Shown in pieces: positions 24,745 through 32,316 of a stretch of 36,103 nt of DNA. Under the pieces are notes generated by a model that had not been told where the DNA came from, did no database searches, and worked only from the letters and a program-made list of their open reading frames with translations. The stretch is from a virus, in IMG/VR virus record IMGVR_UViG_3300006919_000169, positions 1 to 36,103 of that record; one strand, written 5' to 3'. Position numbers and translations under genes: made by a program. Every line of letters begins with the position of its first letter. Within the stretch, counting starts at the first letter, position 1.

Positions 24745-26669
24745 CCTGCGTTTAAGTCAACCACTTCACATACTCCTGCAGTACAAGCTAACTCCCGTGA
24801 GCCAGAAGTGTTGTCCTCTTTCTCAAAGTCTGCCATCTTGTCCCAATCGATAGTTACATGCTTGTGGGCAATTTGCCACTCATTATAGGCATCCACGTCT
24901 ATGTCCTGATAGGGTGCTTGCTGATAGGTGTGGTCAGAGTGTGGCAGGAAGGATACCCCAGAAGCAACGTCAAAGTTCTCATACACCCATGCTCCTACTC
25001 CCATCCACTCTTCTTCCTTGACGGTTATGGTGACACTAGGCTTGTGTTCACACCAGTTGAGGGCATATGTCTTCCACAACTCCAGTTGTTCTACAGCAGT
25101 TAGTTGAGTACGTGTGACTGCTCCAGTAGGAGACTTCATAGCGAAACTAAATACTGTGGTAGACTTTGGTTTCATCACATCAGGTTCGGCAGGAACACCC
25201 TGCTTTACCAAGAACTGCGTCAAGGGGTCTTTGTTGTCACCCCTGACAGTGCGTATATAATAGTCATTATGTCTAGCGTGAATACCGCTAGCCGCGTCCA
25301 CTAGTTGAGACACAGTACCCGACGGCTTTACACAAGTAATGGCAACGCTCTGTGGGATTCCAAGCATCTGGGCATACTCTTTGTTGACCGCTACCGCTTC
25401 GTCTCTCATCTCGCGCAACCACTTTGCGCTGTCTACGTTCTTTGATAGAACGGGATGGTCCATGATACCAGTTAAGGATACGCCCAATAAACGTTCTTCT
25501 TCTGTGTTGTCTTTCCATACTTTCCTCAAGTATTTAAAATCTGTAAGGGTTGACTGTAGTGTTCCTAGAATAGTAGCCAGACGAACTTTACGTTTCAGGC
25601 TCTTGAGGTCATCACTCTCTCGCACAACCACTTCCGATAAATTGCAGAATTGATACGGACGTAGGATAATCTCCGAACATGGATTAGTTCCCCACATATG
25701 TCCTGTCTCGCGTCTACCGTTCTTCGCAACTTGCCTGTCTGCGGCATCACGATTGAAGATACCGCGCTCACCAGACTTACTATCATACAGGGCTAACCAC
25801 TCACGCATGAACGTACCTATCTCTGGCTTACCCTTGTAGGCAACAGAGTTATTAGATAGAGCGCGTTGTGGCTCGTTGTCCCACCACTGTCCTGCTTTAG
25901 CGTGAGCCATCTGGTCATCGTTTAAGTTTGACAGGCTGATTAGGGCTGACCTACGCACACCCCCAACGACCACAACCTCACCAATTTTACACATGATGTC
26001 GTGACATTCGATAGGGTATAGTCTCCTACCCTTTGCCTTTGTAAACACTTCTATACAGAACCTAAACAAGTCAACTAATGGTTGCGGTCCTGATGCTCTA
26101 CCTCCCATCACCTTTAGGCGAGAACCTGCCTCTCTAACCTGAGAGACATCCCACACAGGTACTTCTCCTGCATATAGTAGTGCAATCAACTCCTTGAAGG
26201 CTTTCGCCCAGCCGGGCTTACTGTCTGCTACCTGTATCACAGTATATGAATTACTGAAAGTATCACTAACTATGGGTAGCTTATCGACGTTCTCACGTTC
26301 TACGCTGAAGCCTACTCCTGTTCCACACATAAGTATATACATACACTCATCAAAAGAACGAGGACTATCAACAGGAATATAAGAACAATTATATCCACAA
26401 ATGTTATCACGAGATAGTGCAGTCCCTGCTGTCATCATTGCCCTCATAGAAGGCATTACATCTAAATTTGTTATACCCTCTACTATATCATTCTTGTCCT
26501 GCTCAGGCAACTTAACAGCGTGCTTAACGTGTGCATGGTCTAACATAAAGTTTACATATCGCTCTACTGTTTCGTTCCAATCTTCTCGACGTTGACTATC
26601 ATCTATCCAACGAGCGTAGCGGGACTTGTGTATAAATTGCTGATATGTGCTTGGTAACATGTTATTCAT
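24741..26669 (-). CDS. nrdJ: Ribonucleotide reductase, class II (adenosylcobalamin-dependent, monomeric type)
   Basis: 642 residues. It converts ribonucleotides to deoxyribonucleotides for phage DNA synthesis. The active-site set is visible: Cys95 in NICGYNCSYIPV, the catalytic NPCSEI (Asn329, Cys331, Glu333), the second substrate Cys342 in FCNLSEV, and the C-terminal shuttle pair CTAGVCEV. GTGVGFSVE (117-125) and KPSGTVSQLVDAASG (about 450) are further family landmarks. No separate small subunit is present, as expected for class II, which uses B12 for radical formation. The length resembles the Lactobacillus type (739) more than dimeric class I. The start at 26669 overlaps the DUF3310 gene by 8 nt. 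It implies the host makes or imports cobalamin. Confidence 0.92.
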   Translation of the reverse strand: MNNMLPSTYQQFIHKSRYARWIDDSQRREDWNETVERYVNFMLDHAHVKHAVKLPEQDKNDIVEGITNLDVMPSMRAMMTAGTALSRDNICGYNCSYIPVDSPRSFDECMYILMCGTGVGFSVERENVDKLPIVSDTFSNSYTVIQVADSKPGWAKAFKELIALLYAGEVPVWDVSQVREAGSRLKVMGGRASGPQPLVDLFRFCIEVFTKAKGRRLYPIECHDIMCKIGEVVVVGGVRRSALISLSNLNDDQMAHAKAGQWWDNEPQRALSNNSVAYKGKPEIGTFMREWLALYDSKSGERGIFNRDAADRQVAKNGRRETGHMWGTNPCSEIILRPYQFCNLSEVVVRESDDLKSLKRKVRLATILGTLQSTLTDFKYLRKVWKDNTEEERLLGVSLTGIMDHPVLSKNVDSAKWLREMRDEAVAVNKEYAQMLGIPQSVAITCVKPSGTVSQLVDAASGIHARHNDYYIRTVRGDNKDPLTQFLVKQGVPAEPDVMKPKSTTVFSFAMKSPTGAVTRTQLTAVEQLELWKTYALNWCEHKPSVTITVKEEEWMGVGAWVYENFDVASGVSFLPHSDHTYQQAPYQDIDVDAYNEWQIAHKHVTIDWDKMADFEKEDNTSGSRELACTAGVCEVVDLNAG

Positions 26670-26943
26670 TAGGTTCTCTTCCTTCCAATTGATTAATACG
26701 CATCTCTATATATCTTATTGCTTTCTTTAAATCTTGTACCTCATCCGTGTCATCCTTAGTTCCTGCACGCATAACATACTTTATAACGTTGCCCATCCAG
26801 AAGGATAGCTCGTTCTTCATTATAAACGATACAGGTTCAAACTCGTACTGCTCGTAATGTCTTGGGTTCTTAATAACATCAGGCTGTTGTTCTGCCTGTT
26901 CTAATCTACGTGTCATATAATCTTCATGTTTTTCTTGAGTCAT
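26662..26943 (-). CDS. DUF3310 protein (T7 gp1.7-like family)
   Basis: 93 residues: NPRHYEQYEFEPVSFIMKNE, then LSFWMGNVIKYVMRAG, and DLKKAIRYIEMRINQLEG. This is the classic DUF3310 pattern (P-x-H-Y ... F-x-x-G-N-x-x-K-Y-x-x-R), related to the T7 gene 1.7 nucleotide kinase family. Position directly upstream of the ribonucleotide reductase suggests nucleotide metabolism. Start overlaps the previous stop by ATGA. Family call is strong; precise reaction is not. Confidence 0.85.
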   Translation of the reverse strand: MTQEKHEDYMTRRLEQAEQQPDVIKNPRHYEQYEFEPVSFIMKNELSFWMGNVIKYVMRAGTKDDTDEVQDLKKAIRYIEMRINQLEGREPNE

Positions 26944-27299
26944 TGTTCCTTACCAAAATCTACCTTTATTATATTGCCAGTTCTAGACAAGACGTTCTCT
27001 ACAGCCTCATCCACCTCGTCATCATCTAACTCTATCTGTATACTATCTATTGCAGCCATAAACTTAGTACGCGCTACTCCCGCATCCCAGATAGTATCAA
27101 AGTGGTTCTCCATAAGTTCAATAATTCCTGACAGAATTACCATACCTGCAGGAACTTCTGGTTCACCATCACTAGATGTGTTCGTATCATATGCCGCCAT
27201 AGTAAAGCTATCTGAATCATTATTATTAAGTATAAGATAATAACGTCCACCTAGAAGACTTGCAACCTCTAAGTTCCTATCCATTTCATCTGTTGTCAT
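26940..27299 (-). CDS. Acidic protein of unknown function
   Basis: 119 residues, acidic (many Asp/Glu, for example QIELDDDEVDEAVENVL), with an N-terminal beta region (GGRYYLILNNNDSDSFTM) and a helical end. No family recognised. It sits between endonuclease I and the DUF3310 gene with overlaps of 14 and 4 nt, so it is in the same operon. Possible inhibitor or regulator of a neighbouring nuclease, by charge only. Confidence 0.5.
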   Translation of the reverse strand: MTTDEMDRNLEVASLLGGRYYLILNNNDSDSFTMAAYDTNTSSDGEPEVPAGMVILSGIIELMENHFDTIWDAGVARTKFMAAIDSIQIELDDDEVDEAVENVLSRTGNIIKVDFGKEQ

Positions 27300-27786
27300 T
27301 CTTTAGCCACTCCTCTGGGATAGCACCCTCTGCCCAAGGAAATTCGTACTTGGTTGCCCACATACTGTATGTAGTCTTGCTACCCCTATAAATTTTATTT
27401 CTAGCATTTAAGAAAACTATACGGATATCCAAATCGGGGTACTGTTGCTTAATCAACAACATCTTAACCCTGTCTCCCTTATCGAAATGCCCCTTCGCTT
27501 CTATGTAAATGTCTTGGTCTACAAGATAAAAGTCAGGGGTATACACACGAGGCTTTGGTATGTACGGTAGTTTCTTCTTCTCATACTCAAACGCTATCTT
27601 CTGTTGTGATAAATTCTTTGCTATGTTTATCTCGAACATAGAACGGTACTTTGTATTTCTCATAATCCTTGAAGCAGAAACTCCTGCTTTATCCTCTCTA
27701 GCCTTCTTAATAGATACTGTTCTACTTTTGGGGTGTGTTTTTCTAAATTGTTTAGCTCGTCGCTTAATCGCAACGTCGGAAGACAT
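27286..27786 (-). CDS. Endonuclease I, Holliday-junction resolvase (T7 gp3-like)
   Basis: 166 residues from ATG at 27786, supported by an AAGGAGAGGGG ribosome site. The PD-(D/E)XK nuclease residues are clear: Glu52 in RSMFEINIAKNL, Asp85 in YTPDFYLV, Glu96 and Lys98 in IYIEAKGHF. The conserved end KIYRGSKTTYSMWATKYEF also fits. T7 endonuclease I has 149 residues; here the first 41 are an extra basic extension. A later ATG at 27663, overlapping the upstream gene's stop as ATGA, would give a 125-residue form close to the T7 core. It resolves branched DNA and degrades host DNA. It overlaps the upstream gene by 127 nt. Confidence 0.85.
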   Translation of the reverse strand: MSSDVAIKRRAKQFRKTHPKSRTVSIKKAREDKAGVSASRIMRNTKYRSMFEINIAKNLSQQKIAFEYEKKKLPYIPKPRVYTPDFYLVDQDIYIEAKGHFDKGDRVKMLLIKQQYPDLDIRIVFLNARNKIYRGSKTTYSMWATKYEFPWAEGAIPEEWLKNDNR

Positions 27787-28055
27787 ATGGTTGCCCCTCT
27801 CCTTAATTGATACATTATAGCCTGTGATTCTTCTTCAATCTTCTTTATGTCCCGTGCTTCTGTGTCTGACACGAGATACCCAGACTTAGAGAAGTTGTTT
27901 TTTACTGTAAGGGGAAAGGAAGTTTGTAAACTCCTAACTTCAACAGTTGCAGAGTCGCCTCCCCTACTCTCGTGGCTCTCTACAAATACACACATCAACT
28001 GCGGGTTTAACTTCATAATCTTTATAGGATATGTTTCGGTGAAGAGTACTGGCAC
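27660..28055 (-). CDS. Unknown replication-module protein (GTG start)
   Basis: 131 residues starting with GTG at 28055, overlapping the exonuclease stop (TAGTG), with AAGGAAA about eight bases upstream. The central block is FVESHESRGGDSATVEVRSL followed by SFPLTVKNNFSKSGYL. The C-terminus is helical and charged. It is dual-coded with the N-terminal extension of endonuclease I over 127 nt. Family unknown to me, but similar frames seem to occur beside exonucleases in marine phages. An internal ATG at 28016 is an alternative start. Confidence 0.55.
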   Translation of the reverse strand: MPVLFTETYPIKIMKLNPQLMCVFVESHESRGGDSATVEVRSLQTSFPLTVKNNFSKSGYLVSDTEARDIKKIEEESQAIMYQLRRGATICLPTLRLSDELNNLEKHTPKVEQYLLRRLERIKQEFLLQGL

Positions 28056-28942
28056 TACACTTTCCTTGTCTTAACTGTAGTGTACCATGCCATTGGGGGG
28101 AACTTAGCCTTAGACGTGACCTTAGGCAGATGTTCTGCATTCTTCCAACATATACTCTTGAAGGAGCAGAAGGTGCAGGTCTTAGGCATTAGTTTATTAC
28201 CTGTTTCAACTTTTTGTTTTGAGACGGTGTACGTCTCGTCTGTAGGTGTGAAGGGTATCTTGAACCCTTTATCTTCTAACAGGCTACGTACGCGCTCCTT
28301 AGCGTCAGCAATGTACTGTTTCCTGTCCTCTTCTTGGTCTTCAGGAGCTTCAGCAAAAGCCCACTCTCCTGTAGACTTATTTATAGCTATCCACCCACCA
28401 AACGGCATACCCTGCGCTTCTGCATATAAGAAGCCCTGCATGATGTATCCGAATGGGTCATCCTCTTTTATGACATCGTAGCCACCACGGTTGGCAAACT
28501 TGTTATCGTATGACCAAGGACTTGTAGACTTGATATCCCAAACCTTATCTACCCCATCATTCATAATGAGGTCTAGAGTACCCTTAACTATTGTACCGTC
28601 TATGTCTAGTTCACAAGCTCGTTGAGTATCCACAACTTTGACATCCGCAGACTTGAGAACAAACACAGCAACAGCTTCAATCAAGTCACCCATCAGGAAA
28701 CGCATGATGTCGTTATACCCCATCTCCTGCTTGTTACCCTGTTGCTCTAGCTTCTGCTGACATAGGGGACGACCAAGCCCCGACATACGTATTCGGTAGC
28801 CTTCTTTGCGAGATAGTTGTTTTCTAAGAGACTCTTTGCAGTCCTCACCAAACTGCTCTATTAAATGCTCAAGACGAGAAGAGTCTACCTCTCCTCGCCC
28901 TGCACGTTTAAGAAAGTCCTGTACTTCAAACAGGGCTAACAT
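28055..28942 (-). CDS. Cas4/RecB-like exonuclease with Fe-S cysteines
   Basis: 295 residues. The RecB nuclease motifs are in order: GDLIEAV (about 85-91), GTLDLIM with Asp124, DIKST with Asp136 and Lys138, and QGFLY (Gln169, Tyr173). Four Cys in the Cas4/AddB iron-sulfur arrangement frame it: Cys61 upstream and Cys256, Cys259, Cys265 (CTFCSFKSIC) at the C-terminus. Such enzymes degrade DNA ends, so this may act like T7 gp6 in recombination or host DNA breakdown. Its start overlaps the preceding stop by one base (TAATG). Confidence 0.85.
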   Translation of the reverse strand: MLALFEVQDFLKRAGRGEVDSSRLEHLIEQFGEDCKESLRKQLSRKEGYRIRMSGLGRPLCQQKLEQQGNKQEMGYNDIMRFLMGDLIEAVAVFVLKSADVKVVDTQRACELDIDGTIVKGTLDLIMNDGVDKVWDIKSTSPWSYDNKFANRGGYDVIKEDDPFGYIMQGFLYAEAQGMPFGGWIAINKSTGEWAFAEAPEDQEEDRKQYIADAKERVRSLLEDKGFKIPFTPTDETYTVSKQKVETGNKLMPKTCTFCSFKSICWKNAEHLPKVTSKAKFPPMAWYTTVKTRKV

Positions 28943-29775
28943 TAGCCGAATCGTTGTGCTAAATCAACGTCCTCGTCTGTTGCTACAAGTTTGAGGGAGT
29001 CACGATGCTCCTGTAGTACCTTCTGATTAGAAGCAGACACACCATCATGGAAGCTCTGTAATAGTTCCTTAGCTTCTAAAGTGAAGGGTATTTCCTTGAC
29101 CAACTCTGGTTGTGGTATCCAGTAGGTCACCCCACCATTCGCCATACGTTTAGTCTTCAACTCTATATAAGCAGTGGGCAGTGGTATCTTATTACCAAGC
29201 TTCTGATTAATAAAGTCATTTATAGGTCTAAACCCTGAACGCTTGAAGTAGGATATGAATGGTAAGTCTTTTACAGGGGTCTTCTTACCTTGTGCATTCT
29301 TAGCATCAGGCATATCGACCTTACCATATAGTATCACGTTGCACGTCACCGACTTACTAAGAAGCAACTGCGGGTCATCATCAGACAGCCCCTCCTCTTC
29401 TGCTCGTGTCAGTCGTCCACACTTCATCGTCCCCAGTTTGTCAGGGAATGAGTCAGACATCTTCTTACGTTGCACTGATTTGCAAGAGAAAGTGTTCTCC
29501 TCTGTGTCAAATACAGAGTACTCGTAAGTCCTCATCATTGGAACTATAAAGGCAGATTCGGCATACACAATCTCTGAGCCATTATACATCTTCCATGTAC
29601 CACGTTTTAGGGTTTCCCCATTCTCCGTGTCTGCATCGTAATTGATGCGAAGCGATGACAGTGCATCACTCTTTGATTCAGCCAATCCGTCCTGCCCTAG
29701 CATGGCAATAAGACTAGCGTTATCATCTCCTACATTAACGTCAAATTCATTAATTAAGTCTAAGTCTGTACCCAT
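28942..29775 (-). CDS. Probable single-stranded DNA-binding protein
   Basis: 277 residues from the ATG at 29775, which has AAGGAG (29782-29787) six bases upstream; an ATG eleven codons earlier (29808) overlaps the polymerase stop but lacks that site. The middle is beta-rich with aromatics (YEYSVFDTEENTFSCKSVQR, then PFISYFKRSGFRPINDFINQ) and a Lys-rich strand TAYIELKTKRMANGG. The acidic C-terminus ends DEDVDLAQRFG, resembling the acidic tail with a terminal aromatic of T7 gp2.5. Position between polymerase and exonuclease fits an SSB. I cannot confirm the OB fold from sequence alone. Confidence 0.5.
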   Translation of the reverse strand: MGTDLDLINEFDVNVGDDNASLIAMLGQDGLAESKSDALSSLRINYDADTENGETLKRGTWKMYNGSEIVYAESAFIVPMMRTYEYSVFDTEENTFSCKSVQRKKMSDSFPDKLGTMKCGRLTRAEEEGLSDDDPQLLLSKSVTCNVILYGKVDMPDAKNAQGKKTPVKDLPFISYFKRSGFRPINDFINQKLGNKIPLPTAYIELKTKRMANGGVTYWIPQPELVKEIPFTLEAKELLQSFHDGVSASNQKVLQEHRDSLKLVATDEDVDLAQRFG

Positions 29776-29807
29776 TTCTTTCTCCTTGGGTTGGTTGCGT
29801 AAAATCA

Positions 29808-31346
29808 TTATACTTCTAAGACAGCTTCTAAGTCAAGCCAGTTTTTACCCATCTTTAATTCAATGCCTATTGGCATGTCATACTCGTTACCATAACGACG
29901 AAGTGTCTCCTGTGGTAGGGACAGCATCGCTTCAGCCATAATATCAATGCACTGCTGTTCTTCAGAAGGGTAAACATCTATTACTATAGAGTCGTGAACT
30001 GTGTTGCAAATGAGAGATTTCATACCTGCATTTTTCATATCGTGATACAACTTAACCAAGGCTATAGGCAATAGGTCAGCCGTAGCAAATCCCTGCACAG
30101 GATAATTACATATAGCAGTGCGGTTAGTAGCAGTACCCCAATCTGTCCACTTGGAATCTGGGAAGGCATACACCCTGCCCGATGGTAGGGTTATTTCTTT
30201 CTTGGTTACAGCATCCTTCTGTAAGTCCTTGTGCCATTCTTTAACACCCGCATACTTCTCCTTGAATGCTCTGTAGTATCTCTGTTGGCTATCCGTCCCG
30301 CTAACTCCACCGTATAAAGGCTTGAAAGTATGAGCTTTTGCCTCTTGTCGGGTGCAGCCAATGATGCTAGCAGTGTAGTTATGAACGTCTGTTCCTGCCT
30401 CTACATCAAGTCGAATGTTATCATCTTTGGCTAGATACCCCGCAACTCTGAACTCCAGTTGTGCATAGTCCCCCTCTAGGATTGACCCTCCCTCGAACCT
30501 ACTCTCTATCGCCTTACGAATGGCAAACGTCGAACCCCGTGGCATGTTCTGGAAGTTAGGATTACGACTAGACAGCCTACCAGTAGCTGTGATGCATTGC
30601 ATATACTCTGTATGTACAAAGCCCTTACTGTCGACATTGTTGAACATACCCTCTACAAACGAACGCAGATATGTTCGCAGGGCAGAGTATCGTATGTAAC
30701 TCTGTGAAAACTCTTGAGCTTCTCCTCGTAGTGTTAGGGACACGTCCTCTAGTGTAGTCTTGTCTGTCTTGAAACCCCCTGATGCTGTATCGAATGCGTC
30801 CCGCGGCAGAACTTTGAACCCTGCCACCTCTTTAAGCTTCTTGTATCGGACACCCTTGCCTTCACAAAGCTTGCAGATACGAACAGCCTTCCCCAGACTA
30901 CCATCCTTCTTGAGCGGAGAATATCGTCCTGTACCCCTACAGGCAGGACACTGTGAACCCTCCGTTTTATAGACCACATCTGTGTGTCGTATGACATGAT
31001 GCTTAAACTCTGTGCGCGTCATGCGCTTACGTAGTTTTGGTTTCTTAGTAGCCCCGCGAAACTCGTGACCAAGATTGAAGAGGATAGCCCACTGCTTCTT
31101 GTCCTTTACCTTGCAGGAGTATAACAGCATAGACCTATCATCGGGACTATCCAAGTTGACAGGAGTATCACCCATAGCATTCCGTGCCAGTTCGTTAAGC
31201 CTACGTTCAAGGACGAACATCTCCTGCTCGTACTCCTCTTTAATCTGTAGTAGGGTGTCTGTGTTTATCTTAATACCGTTCTGCTCTATGTGAGCCAGAA
31301 CATCCGTCATCTCAAACGACAAGCGTAGTGTGGGTAACAGGTTCAT
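29808..31346 (-). CDS. Family A DNA polymerase, polymerase domain, with DnaJ-type zinc module
   Basis: 512 residues from ATG at 31346, chosen for GAGGAG seven bases upstream (a TTG nine codons earlier is weaker). Residues 133-164 form two CxxCxGxG elements (CPACRGTG and CKLCEGKG), a half DnaJ zinc finger. Polymerase motifs follow: TATGRLSSRNPNFQNMP, motif A EGDYAQLEFR (Asp293), motif B with Lys337 and Phe341 before YGG, and motif C VHDS (Asp452). The 3'-5' exonuclease lies in a separate gene overlapping by 35 nt. It replicates the phage genome with the helicase and primase encoded upstream. Phe341 occupies the position of E. coli Phe762. Confidence 0.93.
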   Translation of the reverse strand: MNLLPTLRLSFEMTDVLAHIEQNGIKINTDTLLQIKEEYEQEMFVLERRLNELARNAMGDTPVNLDSPDDRSMLLYSCKVKDKKQWAILFNLGHEFRGATKKPKLRKRMTRTEFKHHVIRHTDVVYKTEGSQCPACRGTGRYSPLKKDGSLGKAVRICKLCEGKGVRYKKLKEVAGFKVLPRDAFDTASGGFKTDKTTLEDVSLTLRGEAQEFSQSYIRYSALRTYLRSFVEGMFNNVDSKGFVHTEYMQCITATGRLSSRNPNFQNMPRGSTFAIRKAIESRFEGGSILEGDYAQLEFRVAGYLAKDDNIRLDVEAGTDVHNYTASIIGCTRQEAKAHTFKPLYGGVSGTDSQQRYYRAFKEKYAGVKEWHKDLQKDAVTKKEITLPSGRVYAFPDSKWTDWGTATNRTAICNYPVQGFATADLLPIALVKLYHDMKNAGMKSLICNTVHDSIVIDVYPSEEQQCIDIMAEAMLSLPQETLRRYGNEYDMPIGIELKMGKNWLDLEAVLEV

Positions 31347-31893
31347 TATATATCTCCTCAAAAGATGAGCCAAAGGCTTTGAGTTGTTCTAGGGCTACTT
31401 GCTCTGTAGCCAGTACGTCGGCTATACCGTACTCTACTATCGTGTCCCACGGTATATCATAGAAAGTCTTGCCCTCCTTGAAGTAGGGAGTAATGAGGTC
31501 TTTCTCCTTCTGCACTCCACCATACTTCTCTGCAACAGAAGCAAGCGACAAAGCCCAACGTCTTGCCTTCGATAGAATATATTCTGAAACCATCGTATCA
31601 TAAACTTTCCCTTCATACTTAAAATTAGATTCGCGTATCCACGACAGGTCAAACTTGATGTTGTGTCCTATCACAATGTCGGCACGGTCTAGCTCTGATT
31701 GAAACCTGTCGAACGCATCGGGTGTTGGTTCTTCTGTACTGTGGTAGTAACAGTCGTAGGTTACGTCTTCCTCGTCCAACCACTTGTATCCTATTGCCAC
31801 GAGCATATTGCCAAAGTAGGGCAGGGGAGTAGTAGAACCGTTAGACTTCTCCTTGTGGGTAGTCTCTACATCAAAAGTGAGGATGTTAGTCAT
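31312..31893 (-). CDS. 3'-5' proofreading exonuclease domain of the DNA polymerase, separate gene
   Basis: 193 residues. DnaQ-like motifs match the N-terminal domain of T7 gp5: Exo I FDVETT (Asp8, Glu10), Exo II IGHNIKFDLSWI, and Exo III VEYGIADVLAT. It ends just before the polymerase start and its last codons overlap that gene in another frame. Together the pieces total 705 residues, the size of T7 gp5 (704), although this polymerase also carries a zinc module. GGGGGGAG precedes the start. The two chains are expected to associate; this is inferred. Confidence 0.88.
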   Translation of the reverse strand: MTNILTFDVETTHKEKSNGSTTPLPYFGNMLVAIGYKWLDEEDVTYDCYYHSTEEPTPDAFDRFQSELDRADIVIGHNIKFDLSWIRESNFKYEGKVYDTMVSEYILSKARRWALSLASVAEKYGGVQKEKDLITPYFKEGKTFYDIPWDTIVEYGIADVLATEQVALEQLKAFGSSFEEIYNEPVTHTTLVV

Positions 31894-32167
31894 GCTCCCC
31901 CCCGTTGCCCCTGCCTAGCCCACCAAAGTATTGAGGTCTGCGCTTTGCTGTCTCGAATGTTCCAACAGTGGTGAATATACCTGCAAGTATTAGAGCATGT
32001 ATGATAGCACTAACACCGAAGGCAAGAACTGAGCCTAGATACATACTGAATATGATGCACCACATCCAAGCCAAGACTTGCATTATCATGTGTCGAGTAT
32101 TCACGTCAGGTATGTTAGACAGCGGGTTCTTGGTGCTGTCCATGATGTTTCTATATATTCCTAGCAT
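31886..32167 (-). CDS. Two-TM membrane protein in the replication operon
   Basis: 93 residues from ATG at 32167, with GAGGAAGG ten bases upstream; an earlier start would add 17 residues of a different style. MLGIYRNIMDSTKNPLSNIP then PDVNTRHMIMQVLAWMWCII leads into two hydrophobic helices (about 28-50 and 52-72), with a basic loop TAKRRPQYFGG at the end. I recognise the DSTKNPLSNIP motif from marine phages. Placement between helicase and polymerase genes suggests membrane-associated replication or a superinfection role. Function unknown. Confidence 0.65.
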   Translation of the reverse strand: MLGIYRNIMDSTKNPLSNIPDVNTRHMIMQVLAWMWCIIFSMYLGSVLAFGVSAIIHALILAGIFTTVGTFETAKRRPQYFGGLGRGNGGEHD

Positions 32168-32316
32168 GAGCAAACCGCCTTCCTCAAAAGTTCTACAACA
32201 ACTACGTAAGCCCCACAAGCAAATACAAACATGATAAGAAAACGCAACACATTGTCCATGCTGGGGTCTTGCATCTCATCCTTGTTCATCCAGAAGGTAA
32301 GTATCTTAATAAGCAT
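32161..32316 (-). CDS. 51-residue single-TM membrane protein
   Basis: This small frame fills the gap between helicase and the two-TM gene. Its ATG overlaps the helicase stop (TGATG at 32318-32314), and its stop overlaps the next start region by 7 nt. It reads MLIKILTFWMNKDEMQDPSM, DNVLRFLIMFVFACGAYVVV, then VELLRKAVCSC, with one hydrophobic helix (about 26-43) and Cys at the end. Tight coupling on both sides supports expression. Function unknown. Confidence 0.6.
   Translation of the reverse strand: MLIKILTFWMNKDEMQDPSMDNVLRFLIMFVFACGAYVVVVELLRKAVCSC

Noticed and set aside
31312-31346. Programmed frameshift joining exonuclease and polymerase
   Set aside because: The needed shift is +1 and no slippery heptamer or following structure is evident; the polymerase has its own ribosome site.
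31347-31373. TTG start nine codons earlier for the DNA polymerase
   Set aside because: The ATG at 31346 has GAGGAG at good spacing, while the TTG has none and its first residues are not like the family.
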